From Acidobacteriota bacterium (lineage in GTDB: Bacteria > Acidobacteriota > Terriglobia > Bryobacterales > Bryobacteraceae), in the NCBI GenBank assembly GCA_016871155.1, contig VFZO01000015.1, forward strand, positions 1 through 49,153: a stretch of DNA of 49,153 nt, written 5' to 3'. Positions 7,953 through 15,788 of the stretch are shown one piece after another; position 1 is the first letter of the stretch, and each line of letters starts with the position of its first letter. A program made the position numbers and the translations under genes. The notes under the pieces were generated by a model, which ran no database searches, was not told the origin of the DNA, and worked only from the letters and a program-made list of their open reading frames with translations.

Positions 7953-8767
7953 CGGCCTAGGGCAACGACTTTTCCGGACCGGATATCGGCCCCCGGCAGA
8001 GCTGTGCGCAAACGCGCCAATCCCACTTCGGTTAACGGAGTATTCACCACATCCAGCCGCTTTAGACCTGCCAGGCGGGTCAAATGCGCGACGCCAGCGT
8101 CGGAGATTTTGCTGTTCCGGAGGCTGAGCGCCTCCAACTGGGCCATGGCGCTGAGCGTTTCCAACCCGCGATCGGTGACGACGACGCTCCATAACCCGGA
8201 ATCGGTCCTTTGCTGGCCGCCCAGGTCTAATTCCCGGAGTGAGGGGATCAACCGAAGCGGCGTCAGGCCCACATCAGTCATCTTGTTCCCGCCGAAGGCC
8301 AAATGGCGCAACTTCGGCATGGTCGTAAAGTACTCCACCCCGTTGTCGGTCATTTCTGCAAACCCGGCGTCGAGCCACTCCAGTTCCGGGTGATTGGCCA
8401 GATGCGCCAGGCCGGTATCAGTCAATTTTGTTCCGCGCAGGTTCAGCCACCGCAGCTTCGGCCAGTTCTTGGCGATGGCCAGCGCCCCGTCGCCGGTTAA
8501 TTCGGCGTAGTAGAGGTTCAGATGCGTTATCGTCTTCGCGTTCTTCAGGTGCAAGAAACCCAAGTCGGTAACGCGGGTGTGGGAGAGGTCCAACTTCTCA
8601 AGTCCGCGCATCGCCGCGACCGTCCGCAGGTCGGCGTCCGTGATCCACGTTCTCGAAAGGTCTACCTCGACAACTACACCCTTCGCGTTGGTAACCGCTC
8701 GTCCGCCCACTTGCTGCACCCAGTCGCCGGGATTCAGAGCCGCCGCCAGCAGCATAACCCAGGTCAT
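7949..8767 (-). CDS. Leucine-rich-repeat protein, single module
   Basis: A 272-residue protein made almost wholly of LRRs of about 24 residues with the consensus L-x-x-L-x-L-x-x-T-x-V-T-D-x-G-L, the cysteine-containing/AMN1-like kind. A short hydrophobic N-terminus ([14 protein letters not shown]) suggests export. It starts with GDWVQQVGG and ends with LPGADIRSG, a head and tail that also bound both halves of the longer LRR protein encoded upstream. The start at 8767 overlaps the upstream stop by one base (TGATG), so the two are cotranscribed and probably coupled. The function is likely protein-protein binding in the envelope; partners are unknown. Confidence 0.85.
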   Translation of the reverse strand: MTWVMLLAAALNPGDWVQQVGGRAVTNAKGVVVEVDLSRTWITDADLRTVAAMRGLEKLDLSHTRVTDLGFLHLKNAKTITHLNLYYAELTGDGALAIAKNWPKLRWLNLRGTKLTDTGLAHLANHPELEWLDAGFAEMTDNGVEYFTTMPKLRHLAFGGNKMTDVGLTPLRLIPSLRELDLGGQQRTDSGLWSVVVTDRGLETLSAMAQLEALSLRNSKISDAGVAHLTRLAGLKRLDVVNTPLTEVGLARLRTALPGADIRSGKVVALGR

Positions 8768-10722
8768 CAGCTCTTCCTCCGGTTCGGCAAGGACGACGCC
8801 GGGTCAAAGACGATCCGGCATTTCGGCAGCGCCTGTTTCAACTTCTCGTGGCCGGCTTCGGTGATCAGCGTGTGGTAGACGTTCAACTCGCGGAGCGCCG
8901 TAAACTTCGCCAGCGCGGGCACGGTATCATCGCCCAGGTTCGCAGTATCGAGGCGCAGGTTCTCCAGCGCGGACGGCAGCACCGCCACGCCTTTTCCGGA
9001 GATCGCGGTGTAGTCCAGGTTCAGGACGCGCAGCGAGGTCAGTTTGCCGAGTTGAACGGCCGCGTCATCGTTCCAGCGTGTGCGCACGGCCTCCAGATGC
9101 CGGAGATTCGTCAGGCCAGTCAGAAAGGCGGCCGACTTGGACGAGATGCGCGTGTAGTTCAGATTCAGGACTTCCAACGACTGCAGCGATCCGAAGTTCT
9201 TCAGCGTTCCATCATCAATGTCGGTGCTCATAAGATCGAGCTCTCGAATGGATTTGAGCGCCGTCAGCTCCGCGGCCGGAGTGATGTCAGTAAAGGCCAG
9301 CTTCAGGCGGCGCAAACGGGCCAGCCGCGCCATGCCCTTCACGGCTTCGTCATTCACTCGCGTGTTCGCGGCGTCCAACTCCTCAATGGCCGTCAACTGC
9401 GCGATGGACTCCCCCTTGATGAGCGAGTGATTCAGCGTCAGCTTTCGCAGCTCCGGCAGAGCGGCCAGCCGCGCCATGCCCGCGTCGGAAACCAGGGTGT
9501 GGCCCAGGTCCAGCTCGTGCAGCGCTTTCATCTTCGCCACCTGCGCCATTCCAACGTCACCCACTTCGGTTGTATTCAACTTCAGAACGGTTAGCGCCGG
9601 CAGCGCAGCAAGTTCGGCCAATTGGGCGTCGGTCACGGCGGTGCGGGACAGGTCGATGGTTCGCAGTTTACCGCCGGTTGACGACGACGTTCCGCCCAGC
9701 CGCTCCACCCAGGCGGCGATTGCGGAATCGGTGGCCGCCGCCGGCTTCGAGGTGCGCAGCCGCGGGTCGCCCGCCGGCCCGCCTGAATCCTGAAACACGA
9801 TCTGCACGCCTGGCACGGCCGCGCGAAAATCCTCCACGCCATTGCGGGTCACTCGCGTATACCGCAGATCGAGCATGGAGAGATTCTTCAGCGTCTTCAG
9901 GTTCGCCAGGCCTGCGTTCGTAATCTGGCTCCGGTAGAGATTCAACTCCGTCAACTGCGTCATGCCGGCCAGGACCTTGGCCGCGTCATCCGTTACGGCG
10001 GCGCCCAGAAGGTTCAACATTCGCAAACCGGTGAGCTTGCGAAGGTGTTTCACGCCGGCATCGGTGATCTTACACCCCGACAGGTCTAGCGCCTCCAAAG
10101 AAGCCGCGTCCGAAAGGTGTTCCAATCCCTTGTCGGTAACGAAGGTATCCTTCACCGAAAGCGTTTTCAGCTTTTTCATTCCTGTGATCGACGCCAGTCC
10201 ATCGTCGGTTACCGGTGTGTAGTTGAGATCCACCTTTTCGGCGTTCACGAACGGTTTCAGTGACTCGCCTTTCACGCGCGTCATGGCAAAGCGCAGCTCG
10301 CGCAGGCCGGTCAAGTTCGAAAACTGGGAAACACCCTTGTCCTGGACGTTCACATTGGTCAGGAAGTGAAGCGAGAATCCCAACTTTTCCAGCTTCGTCA
10401 AGGTTTTCAACGCTCTTAACTCGTCATTGGCGTCGAGCGTCGATCCGGCGCCCGGGTTGAAGATCGTGCCTGGAAGGATCAACTCCCGCAGTTCGACCGC
10501 CCCACTCAACTTACCCAGGTCCTTGTGGTCAATGATTGTGCCGACAAGGTCGACGCCTTCCAACCGAAAGTCGCCGCTGGGGAGTTCGGATCTATCGGCG
10601 AGCCACATCGTGGAGCCCGAGGGACGGACGCGCCCACCGAAGTCCAGCACCCAATCGGCGGCCGCGCGATCGGACTGCGCCGCCAGCGGAAAAACGAAGA
10701 GACAGAAAGCCAGAACTCGCAC
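8767..10722 (-). CDS. Exported leucine-rich-repeat protein, two modules
   Basis: A 651-residue LRR protein with a signal peptide (RVLAFCLFVFPLAAQ, residues 2-16). Two LRR blocks follow, each opened by a W-V-x-x-x-G-G segment (ADWVLDFGG near residue 23, AAWVERLGG near 347) and closed by a short LP..I-V-F tail (PGVQIVFQDS and PKCRIVFDPAS). The repeats follow the 24-residue L-T-x-L-x-x-L-x-L-x-x-T pattern. The GTG at 10722 is chosen because it places the signal peptide at the N-terminus; the open frame continues to 10896 inside the glycosyltransferase gene. It lies 16 bases downstream of that gene and abuts the next LRR gene. A scaffold or adhesion role is possible but unproven. Confidence 0.85.
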   Translation of the reverse strand: MRVLAFCLFVFPLAAQSDRAAADWVLDFGGRVRPSGSTMWLADRSELPSGDFRLEGVDLVGTIIDHKDLGKLSGAVELRELILPGTIFNPGAGSTLDANDELRALKTLTKLEKLGFSLHFLTNVNVQDKGVSQFSNLTGLRELRFAMTRVKGESLKPFVNAEKVDLNYTPVTDDGLASITGMKKLKTLSVKDTFVTDKGLEHLSDAASLEALDLSGCKITDAGVKHLRKLTGLRMLNLLGAAVTDDAAKVLAGMTQLTELNLYRSQITNAGLANLKTLKNLSMLDLRYTRVTRNGVEDFRAAVPGVQIVFQDSGGPAGDPRLRTSKPAAATDSAIAAWVERLGGTSSSTGGKLRTIDLSRTAVTDAQLAELAALPALTVLKLNTTEVGDVGMAQVAKMKALHELDLGHTLVSDAGMARLAALPELRKLTLNHSLIKGESIAQLTAIEELDAANTRVNDEAVKGMARLARLRRLKLAFTDITPAAELTALKSIRELDLMSTDIDDGTLKNFGSLQSLEVLNLNYTRISSKSAAFLTGLTNLRHLEAVRTRWNDDAAVQLGKLTSLRVLNLDYTAISGKGVAVLPSALENLRLDTANLGDDTVPALAKFTALRELNVYHTLITEAGHEKLKQALPKCRIVFDPASSLPNRRKS

Positions 10723-10738
10723 TCTAGTTAGCCTATCG

Positions 10739-11923
10739 CTATTCGGAACCGCTTCCAACCACGCGCTCCGCCACGCGGGCAGCCGCTTCCCGGAATGGAT
10801 GACGGAGCGCATACTCCCTGGCGGCCCGGCCCATCGCGGGCAGGTCCGCCCGCAGCAGACGCGCCAACTCGTCCCGCAGAGTGCGTTCCGTGGCAACGGC
10901 GCCGAATTCCGGCCGCATTACGGCAGCGGCGCCGGCGTGATCCAGCGTCAACGCCGGCAGGCCGGCCTGGAACGCTTCCATCAAAGTCAGCCCGTAAGAT
11001 TCGTGCTTTGAAGGAAATACGTACAGGTCTGCCGCCGCCAGCGCCTGACGCTTGCGCTCCCCTTGCACGTGCCCGGCGAAGATCGCCGTCACATTTGGCA
11101 GGGACGCGGCCATCGAACGCAGCAGCGCTTCGTGCGAGCGCCCTTGCATGTAGGCCGCCGCCCCGCAAATCAGTACATGCACCGGCCGAAAACCGCGCAG
11201 CGCGGAGAACAGCGCCTGCTGATTCTTTTCCGGCGACAACCGCGACAGCAGCAGCAATACCGTGGCATCGACAGGAATTCCGAAGGCACCGCGCGCTTCG
11301 GCGCGCGGTGGAAGTGGCTGTTCGTCCGCGGGCGGCGCACCCCACGGCACCACGTGCAGTTTTCCTTCGGCCACCTCTGGAAACGTATCGAGTATCGTCG
11401 CCTTCATTGCAGGCGACGGCAGGACATGCGCGCGCGAGTGCCTGAGGCAATCCCGCTGTTTGGCGAAGATCAAGTTGAGGATGCTTGGACCGAGCCACCC
11501 AAAAACACGTTCCAATCGAACCAGCGTGCGGGGCGACACCCGCCCGCGGGCGTACATTGCCGCGATGTAGGCGACAACGTCCACATGCCATAGCGTGACG
11601 ACGCGGTAGCCGCGCGCGGCCAACAGGCGGAAGTCCGGTCCTTCCGAGATATCGTTGGAGACGACAACGACGCCGCGCGGATCGTGCCCAAGAACGAACG
11701 CAGTCGAGGCGGCGCCAAACTCACGGCAAAAACGGGCGTATGCCCGGGTATCGAAGTCGACAATTTGACGTCCACTGAGGCGTTCGGGCCGGAACAACTG
11801 GACTTCGAACGGCTGTGTCCTTGCCCACTCGGCGAGAAGTAGATCGCACACCGCTGCGCCCCCTCCCAGCGGAGCGCCTTCATCCCGGAAACCGCCGTGC
11901 GCGGCAAGCAACAGGACTTTCAC
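10739..11923 (-). CDS. Glycosyltransferase family 4
   Basis: A 394-residue GT-B fold glycosyltransferase. The N-terminal acceptor domain starts MKVLLLAAHGGFRDEGAPLGG. The C-terminal donor domain carries LLLLSRLSPEKNQQALFSAL and the E-x7-E motif in FPSKHESYGLTLMEAFQAG, which binds the nucleotide-sugar in GT4 enzymes. It would transfer a sugar, often from UDP- or GDP-sugar, onto a glycan or lipid carrier at the cytoplasmic face of the membrane. The start is a GTG at 11923 overlapping the TGA of the upstream cupin gene (GTGA). The donor and acceptor cannot be read from sequence. Confidence 0.88.
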   Translation of the reverse strand: MKVLLLAAHGGFRDEGAPLGGGAAVCDLLLAEWARTQPFEVQLFRPERLSGRQIVDFDTRAYARFCREFGAASTAFVLGHDPRGVVVVSNDISEGPDFRLLAARGYRVVTLWHVDVVAYIAAMYARGRVSPRTLVRLERVFGWLGPSILNLIFAKQRDCLRHSRAHVLPSPAMKATILDTFPEVAEGKLHVVPWGAPPADEQPLPPRAEARGAFGIPVDATVLLLLSRLSPEKNQQALFSALRGFRPVHVLICGAAAYMQGRSHEALLRSMAASLPNVTAIFAGHVQGERKRQALAAADLYVFPSKHESYGLTLMEAFQAGLPALTLDHAGAAAVMRPEFGAVATERTLRDELARLLRADLPAMGRAAREYALRHPFREAAARVAERVVGSGSE

Positions 11924-12402
11924 CGCACGAACTGATCGACGAACGCCTCACCGAGGCCGGCGGAAATGTAATGTTTGCGGCACATGTCGATCTTCGTGAA
12001 GACGTCTTCGAAGCCTGTGTGCCGGCCCTGCTCGTCGACATAGTACATGCAGCCGGAGATGTTGAAGAACGTGATCATCTCGTCGGCCGAATCGACCGTC
12101 AATGTATGCGTCTCGCCCGGCGGTTCGAACACGTAGTCGCCCGCGCGCGCCACCCAGTCGTGTTCCAGGTAGCGCCAACTGCCCTTGATGACGTAGCCGT
12201 GCACGGGCGCCGGATGGCGGTGGCGGCTGAGAACGCCGGCCTTGCGCACTCGCAGCAGATTGCACCACTGCCCGGCCAGCGTATTGAGCATCAGCGGGCG
12301 AAACCAAACGTTGGGCGCCTGTGGCACCCACACACGCTCGTCGTCGGGCACGGCCGTAACGACGATTTGATCGGGAGAGAGAGGATGTGTTGTTTCTGAC
12401 AT
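11920..12402 (-). CDS. Cupin, 2,4'-dihydroxyacetophenone dioxygenase-like
   Basis: A 160-residue cupin. The first motif is R-H-R-H-P-A-P-V-H-G-Y-V-I-K-G-S-W and the second P-P-G-E-T-H-T-L-T-V, so a His/His/Glu/His metal set is plausible. The flanking RYLEHDWVARAGDYVFEPPGE resembles 2,4'-dihydroxyacetophenone dioxygenase and related ring or C-C cleaving cupins. The start is the ATG at 12402; an in-frame ATG at 12471 would overlap the SDR gene by more than 60 bases. It lies 7 bases after the SDR gene. The pair SDR plus cupin suggests modification of a small keto compound (inference), though it is cotranscribed with a glycosyltransferase. Confidence 0.75.
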   Translation of the reverse strand: MSETTHPLSPDQIVVTAVPDDERVWVPQAPNVWFRPLMLNTLAGQWCNLLRVRKAGVLSRHRHPAPVHGYVIKGSWRYLEHDWVARAGDYVFEPPGETHTLTVDSADEMITFFNISGCMYYVDEQGRHTGFEDVFTKIDMCRKHYISAGLGEAFVDQFVR

Positions 12403-12409
12403 CGGAAAA

Positions 12410-13114
12410 TCACATGGCGGAGTAGCCGCCGTCAATCGGCAGAACGGCGCCGGTGATGAACGACGCCGCATCGGAACACAAGAATAACACCAGCGGTGCG
12501 ATCTCCTCCGGCCGGCCCCAGCGGCCCATCGGACAACGCGCGAGAATCGGCTTCGCGCGTTCCGGATCGTCCTGCAACGCCTGTGTCAGCGGAGTTGCGA
12601 TCCAGCCGGGCGCCACGGCGTTCACTCGAATTCCATCCGCCGCCCAGGCGACGGCCAGCGATTTGGTCAACTGCCCGATCGCGCCTTTCGACGCCGTGTA
12701 CGCGGGCACGCGGGGGCTGCCGAAGAAGGTCCACAACGAGGCGATGTTCACAATCGCGCCTTTCGTGGCCGCCAACTTCGGTTTCGAAAACGTGGCCAGG
12801 CGCATGGCTCCATTCAGGTTCACGTCCATCACCTTCTGGAACACATCGATCTCAAACTCTTCGTCGCGCCGAATGATTCCAGCGGCCGTCACCAGCGCGT
12901 CCAGGCGTGGCTGCGCGTCCACAAGGGCCCGGCAGTCCTCCGAGCGGGTCACGTCCAGTGTGACGAAATAGAGCCCCGGTTCCGGCGCCGGCAGCGCGCC
13001 GAGTCCAGCCGCGGTCACCTCCGCGCCAGCCTGCGCGAAGGCCCTCGCTATCGCCAAACCGATACCCGAGGTGCCACCCGACACCAACACTCTACGTCCG
13101 GAAAAGGAGAACAT
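12410..13114 (-). CDS. Short-chain dehydrogenase/reductase (FabG-like)
   Basis: A 234-residue classical SDR. The nucleotide site [12 protein letters not shown] is at residues 12-23, the NAG-equivalent TAAG near 77, the catalytic Ser in NIASLW, and the Tyr-x3-Lys in [10 protein letters not shown]. The C-terminus ends with [13 protein letters not shown]. All catalytic residues are intact, so it should be an active NAD(P)-dependent reductase or dehydrogenase. It is the first gene of the minus-strand run ending at 7949, and starts only 17 bases from the divergent pdxH, so promoters for the two must overlap the coding ends. The substrate is unknown. Confidence 0.88.
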   Translation of the reverse strand: MFSFSGRRVLVSGGTSGIGLAIARAFAQAGAEVTAAGLGALPAPEPGLYFVTLDVTRSEDCRALVDAQPRLDALVTAAGIIRRDEEFEIDVFQKVMDVNLNGAMRLATFSKPKLAATKGAIVNIASLWTFFGSPRVPAYTASKGAIGQLTKSLAVAWAADGIRVNAVAPGWIATPLTQALQDDPERAKPILARCPMGRWGRPEEIAPLVLFLCSDAASFITGAVLPIDGGYSAM

Positions 13115-13131
13115 GAATCTAATCAGGATAT

Positions 13132-13770
13132 ATGGACACGCATGTCAGCCGGCTACGAGTAAGCTACAACACGGGAGAATTGACCGAAGATGCGGCCGGG
13201 CCGGATCCGCTCCGTCTGTTCGCTTCGTGGATGGGCGAGGCAATCGGCGCCGGCATTCCGGAGCCGAATGGCATGGCGCTTGCCACGGTCAACGAACGAA
13301 ACGAGCCCTCCGTCCGCATCGTGCTGCTGCGCGGCTACGATGAACGCGGCTTTGTCTTCTACACCAACTATGAGTCGGCGAAGGCGGAGGACCTGGCTGC
13401 AAACCCACGGGCTGCATTGACGTTCTGGTGGCACGCGCTGTATCGCCAGATCCGCATTGCGGGCGTTGCGCAAATGGTGGCCCGAGAGGAGAGCGAAGCC
13501 TACTTCGCAACGCGGCCGCGCGGCCACCAGCTTTCCGCCTGGGCGTCCCCGCAGAGCCGGCTCGTCAAGTCTCGCGCCGCCTTGGAACGGAACGCGACCG
13601 CGATGCGGGCGCGATTCGCGGACGCGGTGCCGCTGCCCGGCCATTGGGGCGGTTACCGGGTTGCGCCGGCGTCCATGGAGTTTTGGCAGGGCCGGGAGAA
13701 CCGTCTGCACGACCGCCTGCTATACACGTTGGCGGAGGGCGCCTGGCTGCGCACCCGCTTGGCACCGTAG
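13132..13770 (+). CDS. pdxH: Pyridoxamine 5'-phosphate oxidase
   Basis: A 212-residue FMN-dependent oxidase that converts pyridoxine or pyridoxamine 5'-phosphate to pyridoxal 5'-phosphate in the B6 salvage and de novo pathways. Family features are clear: [23 protein letters not shown] (FMN binding), the segment [15 protein letters not shown], the SPQSR block, and the C-terminal [20 protein letters not shown], in which R-x-H contacts substrate. The length matches E. coli PdxH (218). The ATG at 13132 has an AGGA five bases upstream. It is followed 12 bases later by a sulfatase gene, but a functional link is not evident. Confidence 0.95.
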   Translation: MDTHVSRLRVSYNTGELTEDAAGPDPLRLFASWMGEAIGAGIPEPNGMALATVNERNEPSVRIVLLRGYDERGFVFYTNYESAKAEDLAANPRAALTFWWHALYRQIRIAGVAQMVAREESEAYFATRPRGHQLSAWASPQSRLVKSRAALERNATAMRARFADAVPLPGHWGGYRVAPASMEFWQGRENRLHDRLLYTLAEGAWLRTRLAP

Positions 13771-13782
13771 AATCGTAGAACC

Positions 13783-15171
13783 ATGACTCGCCGCCAATGG
13801 CTCTTCTCCGCCCTCGCGCAAGCGCAATCGAAACAGTTGAATTTCATTTTCATTCTGGCGGACGATCTCGGCGGGATGGACCTGCCCGTCTACGGCGCCG
13901 ATCTGCACGAAACACCCGAACTGGACGCGTTCGCCAAGACCGCGATGCGCTTTACACAGGCCTATGCCGCCGCGCCAATCTGCTCTCCCACGCGCGCCTC
14001 CATTATGACCGGCAAAGCGCCCGCCAGGCTCGGCATCACGATCTGGCATGAAGGCGCGCTTCGGAAAGTTACGAATCAGCCTCTCATTCCGCCTCCCTCC
14101 GAGGAAAAGCTCGACCACAAGGAAATCACGCTCGCCGAACGCTTCAAGCAAGCCGGCTACAAAACGGCGCACATCGGCAAATGGCATCTCGGGACGACCT
14201 CGCATGGCCCGGAGACACAGGGTTTCGACGTGAGCGTGGGCGGCACCCACTGGGGCGCGCCGCAGACCTACTTTTACCCATATAAGGGCACACAGAGGTT
14301 CAACGGCGAGTACCGCTTCGTCCCCGGCCTGGGCCAAGGCAAGGACGGCGACTACCTGACCGACCAGTTTACGGACGCCGCCATTCGGGAGATCGACGCC
14401 TTTGGCGGTTCCCCCTTCTTCCTGAATTTGTGGTTCCACAACCCGCACACGCCCATTGAGGCCAAACCGGCCTACGCCGCCTACTTCGAGAAGAAGATCC
14501 GGCCGGAGCACAAACACAAGAACGCTCAGTACGCGGGGATGCTAAAGAGTCTGAGCGAAAACACTGGCCGCCTTCTGGCGCATCTGGAAAAGCGCGGCCT
14601 CGCAAAGAACACGGTCGTTGTTTTTTTCTCCGACAACGGCGGCTTCACGGAGAAGTACGACGGGAGGGCCGTCACGAACAACTTTCCGCTCCGGTCCGGC
14701 AAGGGCTCGCTCTACGAAGGCGGTGTCCGGGTGCCATTCCTGCTGCGCTGGCCTGGCGTCACACCTGCGAACTCCACCTGCGACACGCCTGTGTGGTCCT
14801 GCGACTTTTTTCCGACATTCATGGAAATGGCCGGCCTGGGCGGAACTTCGCCCGACGGTGTAAGCATCGTGCCGTTGTTGAAGAACCCCAAGGCGCAGCT
14901 TCCGGCGCGCGACTTGCATTTCCACTACCCGCACTACTACGCGACCACGTCACCAGTCTCGATGATTCGCTCCGGAGATTGGAAGCTGCTGGAGTACTTT
15001 GACGATGGGCACGTCGAACTTTTCCAATTGCGCGAGGACCCGTCGGAGTCTCGCGATCTGGCCAGCGAGCAACCCGCACGGGCGAACGAACTCAAAGCGA
15101 AGCTGCACGCGTGGCGGAATTCCGTGGGCGCGCGGTTGCCGGTCAGGAACCCTGCGGTAGCGAAGCGATGA
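13783..15171 (+). CDS. Formylglycine-dependent sulfatase
   Basis: A 462-residue type I sulfatase. The signature C-S-P-T-R-A-S-I-M-T-G-K begins at Cys67, the residue that a formylglycine-generating enzyme oxidises to make the catalytic aldehyde hydrate. The metal ligands are seen as ILADDLGGMD at 25-33 and FFSDNGG in the middle, and HIGKWHLG gives the second signature. The N-terminus MTRRQWLFSALAQAQ is a short twin-arginine-like leader, so it should act outside the cytoplasm. The likely substrate is a sulfated glycan or sulfate ester. The 3' end overlaps the convergent lipoprotein gene by 29 bases. No maturase gene lies in the window. Confidence 0.92.
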   Translation: MTRRQWLFSALAQAQSKQLNFIFILADDLGGMDLPVYGADLHETPELDAFAKTAMRFTQAYAAAPICSPTRASIMTGKAPARLGITIWHEGALRKVTNQPLIPPPSEEKLDHKEITLAERFKQAGYKTAHIGKWHLGTTSHGPETQGFDVSVGGTHWGAPQTYFYPYKGTQRFNGEYRFVPGLGQGKDGDYLTDQFTDAAIREIDAFGGSPFFLNLWFHNPHTPIEAKPAYAAYFEKKIRPEHKHKNAQYAGMLKSLSENTGRLLAHLEKRGLAKNTVVVFFSDNGGFTEKYDGRAVTNNFPLRSGKGSLYEGGVRVPFLLRWPGVTPANSTCDTPVWSCDFFPTFMEMAGLGGTSPDGVSIVPLLKNPKAQLPARDLHFHYPHYYATTSPVSMIRSGDWKLLEYFDDGHVELFQLREDPSESRDLASEQPARANELKAKLHAWRNSVGARLPVRNPAVAKR

Positions 15172-15784
15172 ACTCGTCGGCCTGTTTGGTGGAGACTTCA
15201 ATGTCCTTAATCAAAGCCTGCACCTCCACGTCCATTTTTCCAGTGGTGGCTTTCAGCGAAGTAATGGCCTCGGCGTTCAGATTGTGTTTGATGAACAGAA
15301 CCTGATCTTCAAAGGCCTTTAGAACCGGCTTCGCCTTGGCGTCCACGGCCTTCATCCGGCGAATGAGTTCCGAGTAGCGAGTCCGCGTCGTTTTCGCCAA
15401 AGAGGAGCTTTTTCGCCGCAGATCGGCATTGTCCATGTTGGCGATCTCTTTGTCCCACTCGTTGAACATGTCACCAGAAACCTGCTCGATCGACGCGACG
15501 CGGTCAGAAACCTTTTTTGCACGGTCCGCCGCCTCGTCGTACTCCTTCTTCAATTTCTTGTAAACCTCTTCGGTCTTGCCGCCCTTAAAGCCGGTAACCG
15601 ACTGGAACGCTTCCAGTGTGGTCTGAAACTGTTTCTTGGCTTCGTCCTGCTCTTCGCGGCCCTTCTTGATTCTGTCGACCAGAATGTCCCGTTTCTCGTT
15701 CCCAAGTTTTTCCTGGGCTTTGTAGTAGAGCTGGGTGCACGACGGAAGCGTGAGCAGAACGAGCGCGAGGCCGCGAACAGACAT
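15143..15784 (-). CDS. DUF2959-like helical lipoprotein
   Basis: A 213-residue predicted lipoprotein. The leader MSVRGLALVLLTLPSC ends in a lipobox-like L-P-S-C, so Cys16 would be lipidated. The rest is highly charged and helical (many K/E/A heptads such as KKLKKEYDEAADRAKKVSDRV) and matches the DUF2959 family, whose function is unknown. The start at 15784 is chosen for the lipoprotein leader; the frame stays open to 15847. It lies just 4 bases after the ADOP permease stop, so it may share its transcript. An envelope coiled-coil or spacer role is plausible. Confidence 0.75.
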   Translation of the reverse strand: MSVRGLALVLLTLPSCTQLYYKAQEKLGNEKRDILVDRIKKGREEQDEAKKQFQTTLEAFQSVTGFKGGKTEEVYKKLKKEYDEAADRAKKVSDRVASIEQVSGDMFNEWDKEIANMDNADLRRKSSSLAKTTRTRYSELIRRMKAVDAKAKPVLKAFEDQVLFIKHNLNAEAITSLKATTGKMDVEVQALIKDIEVSTKQADEFIASLPQGS

Positions 15785-15788
15785 GCTG

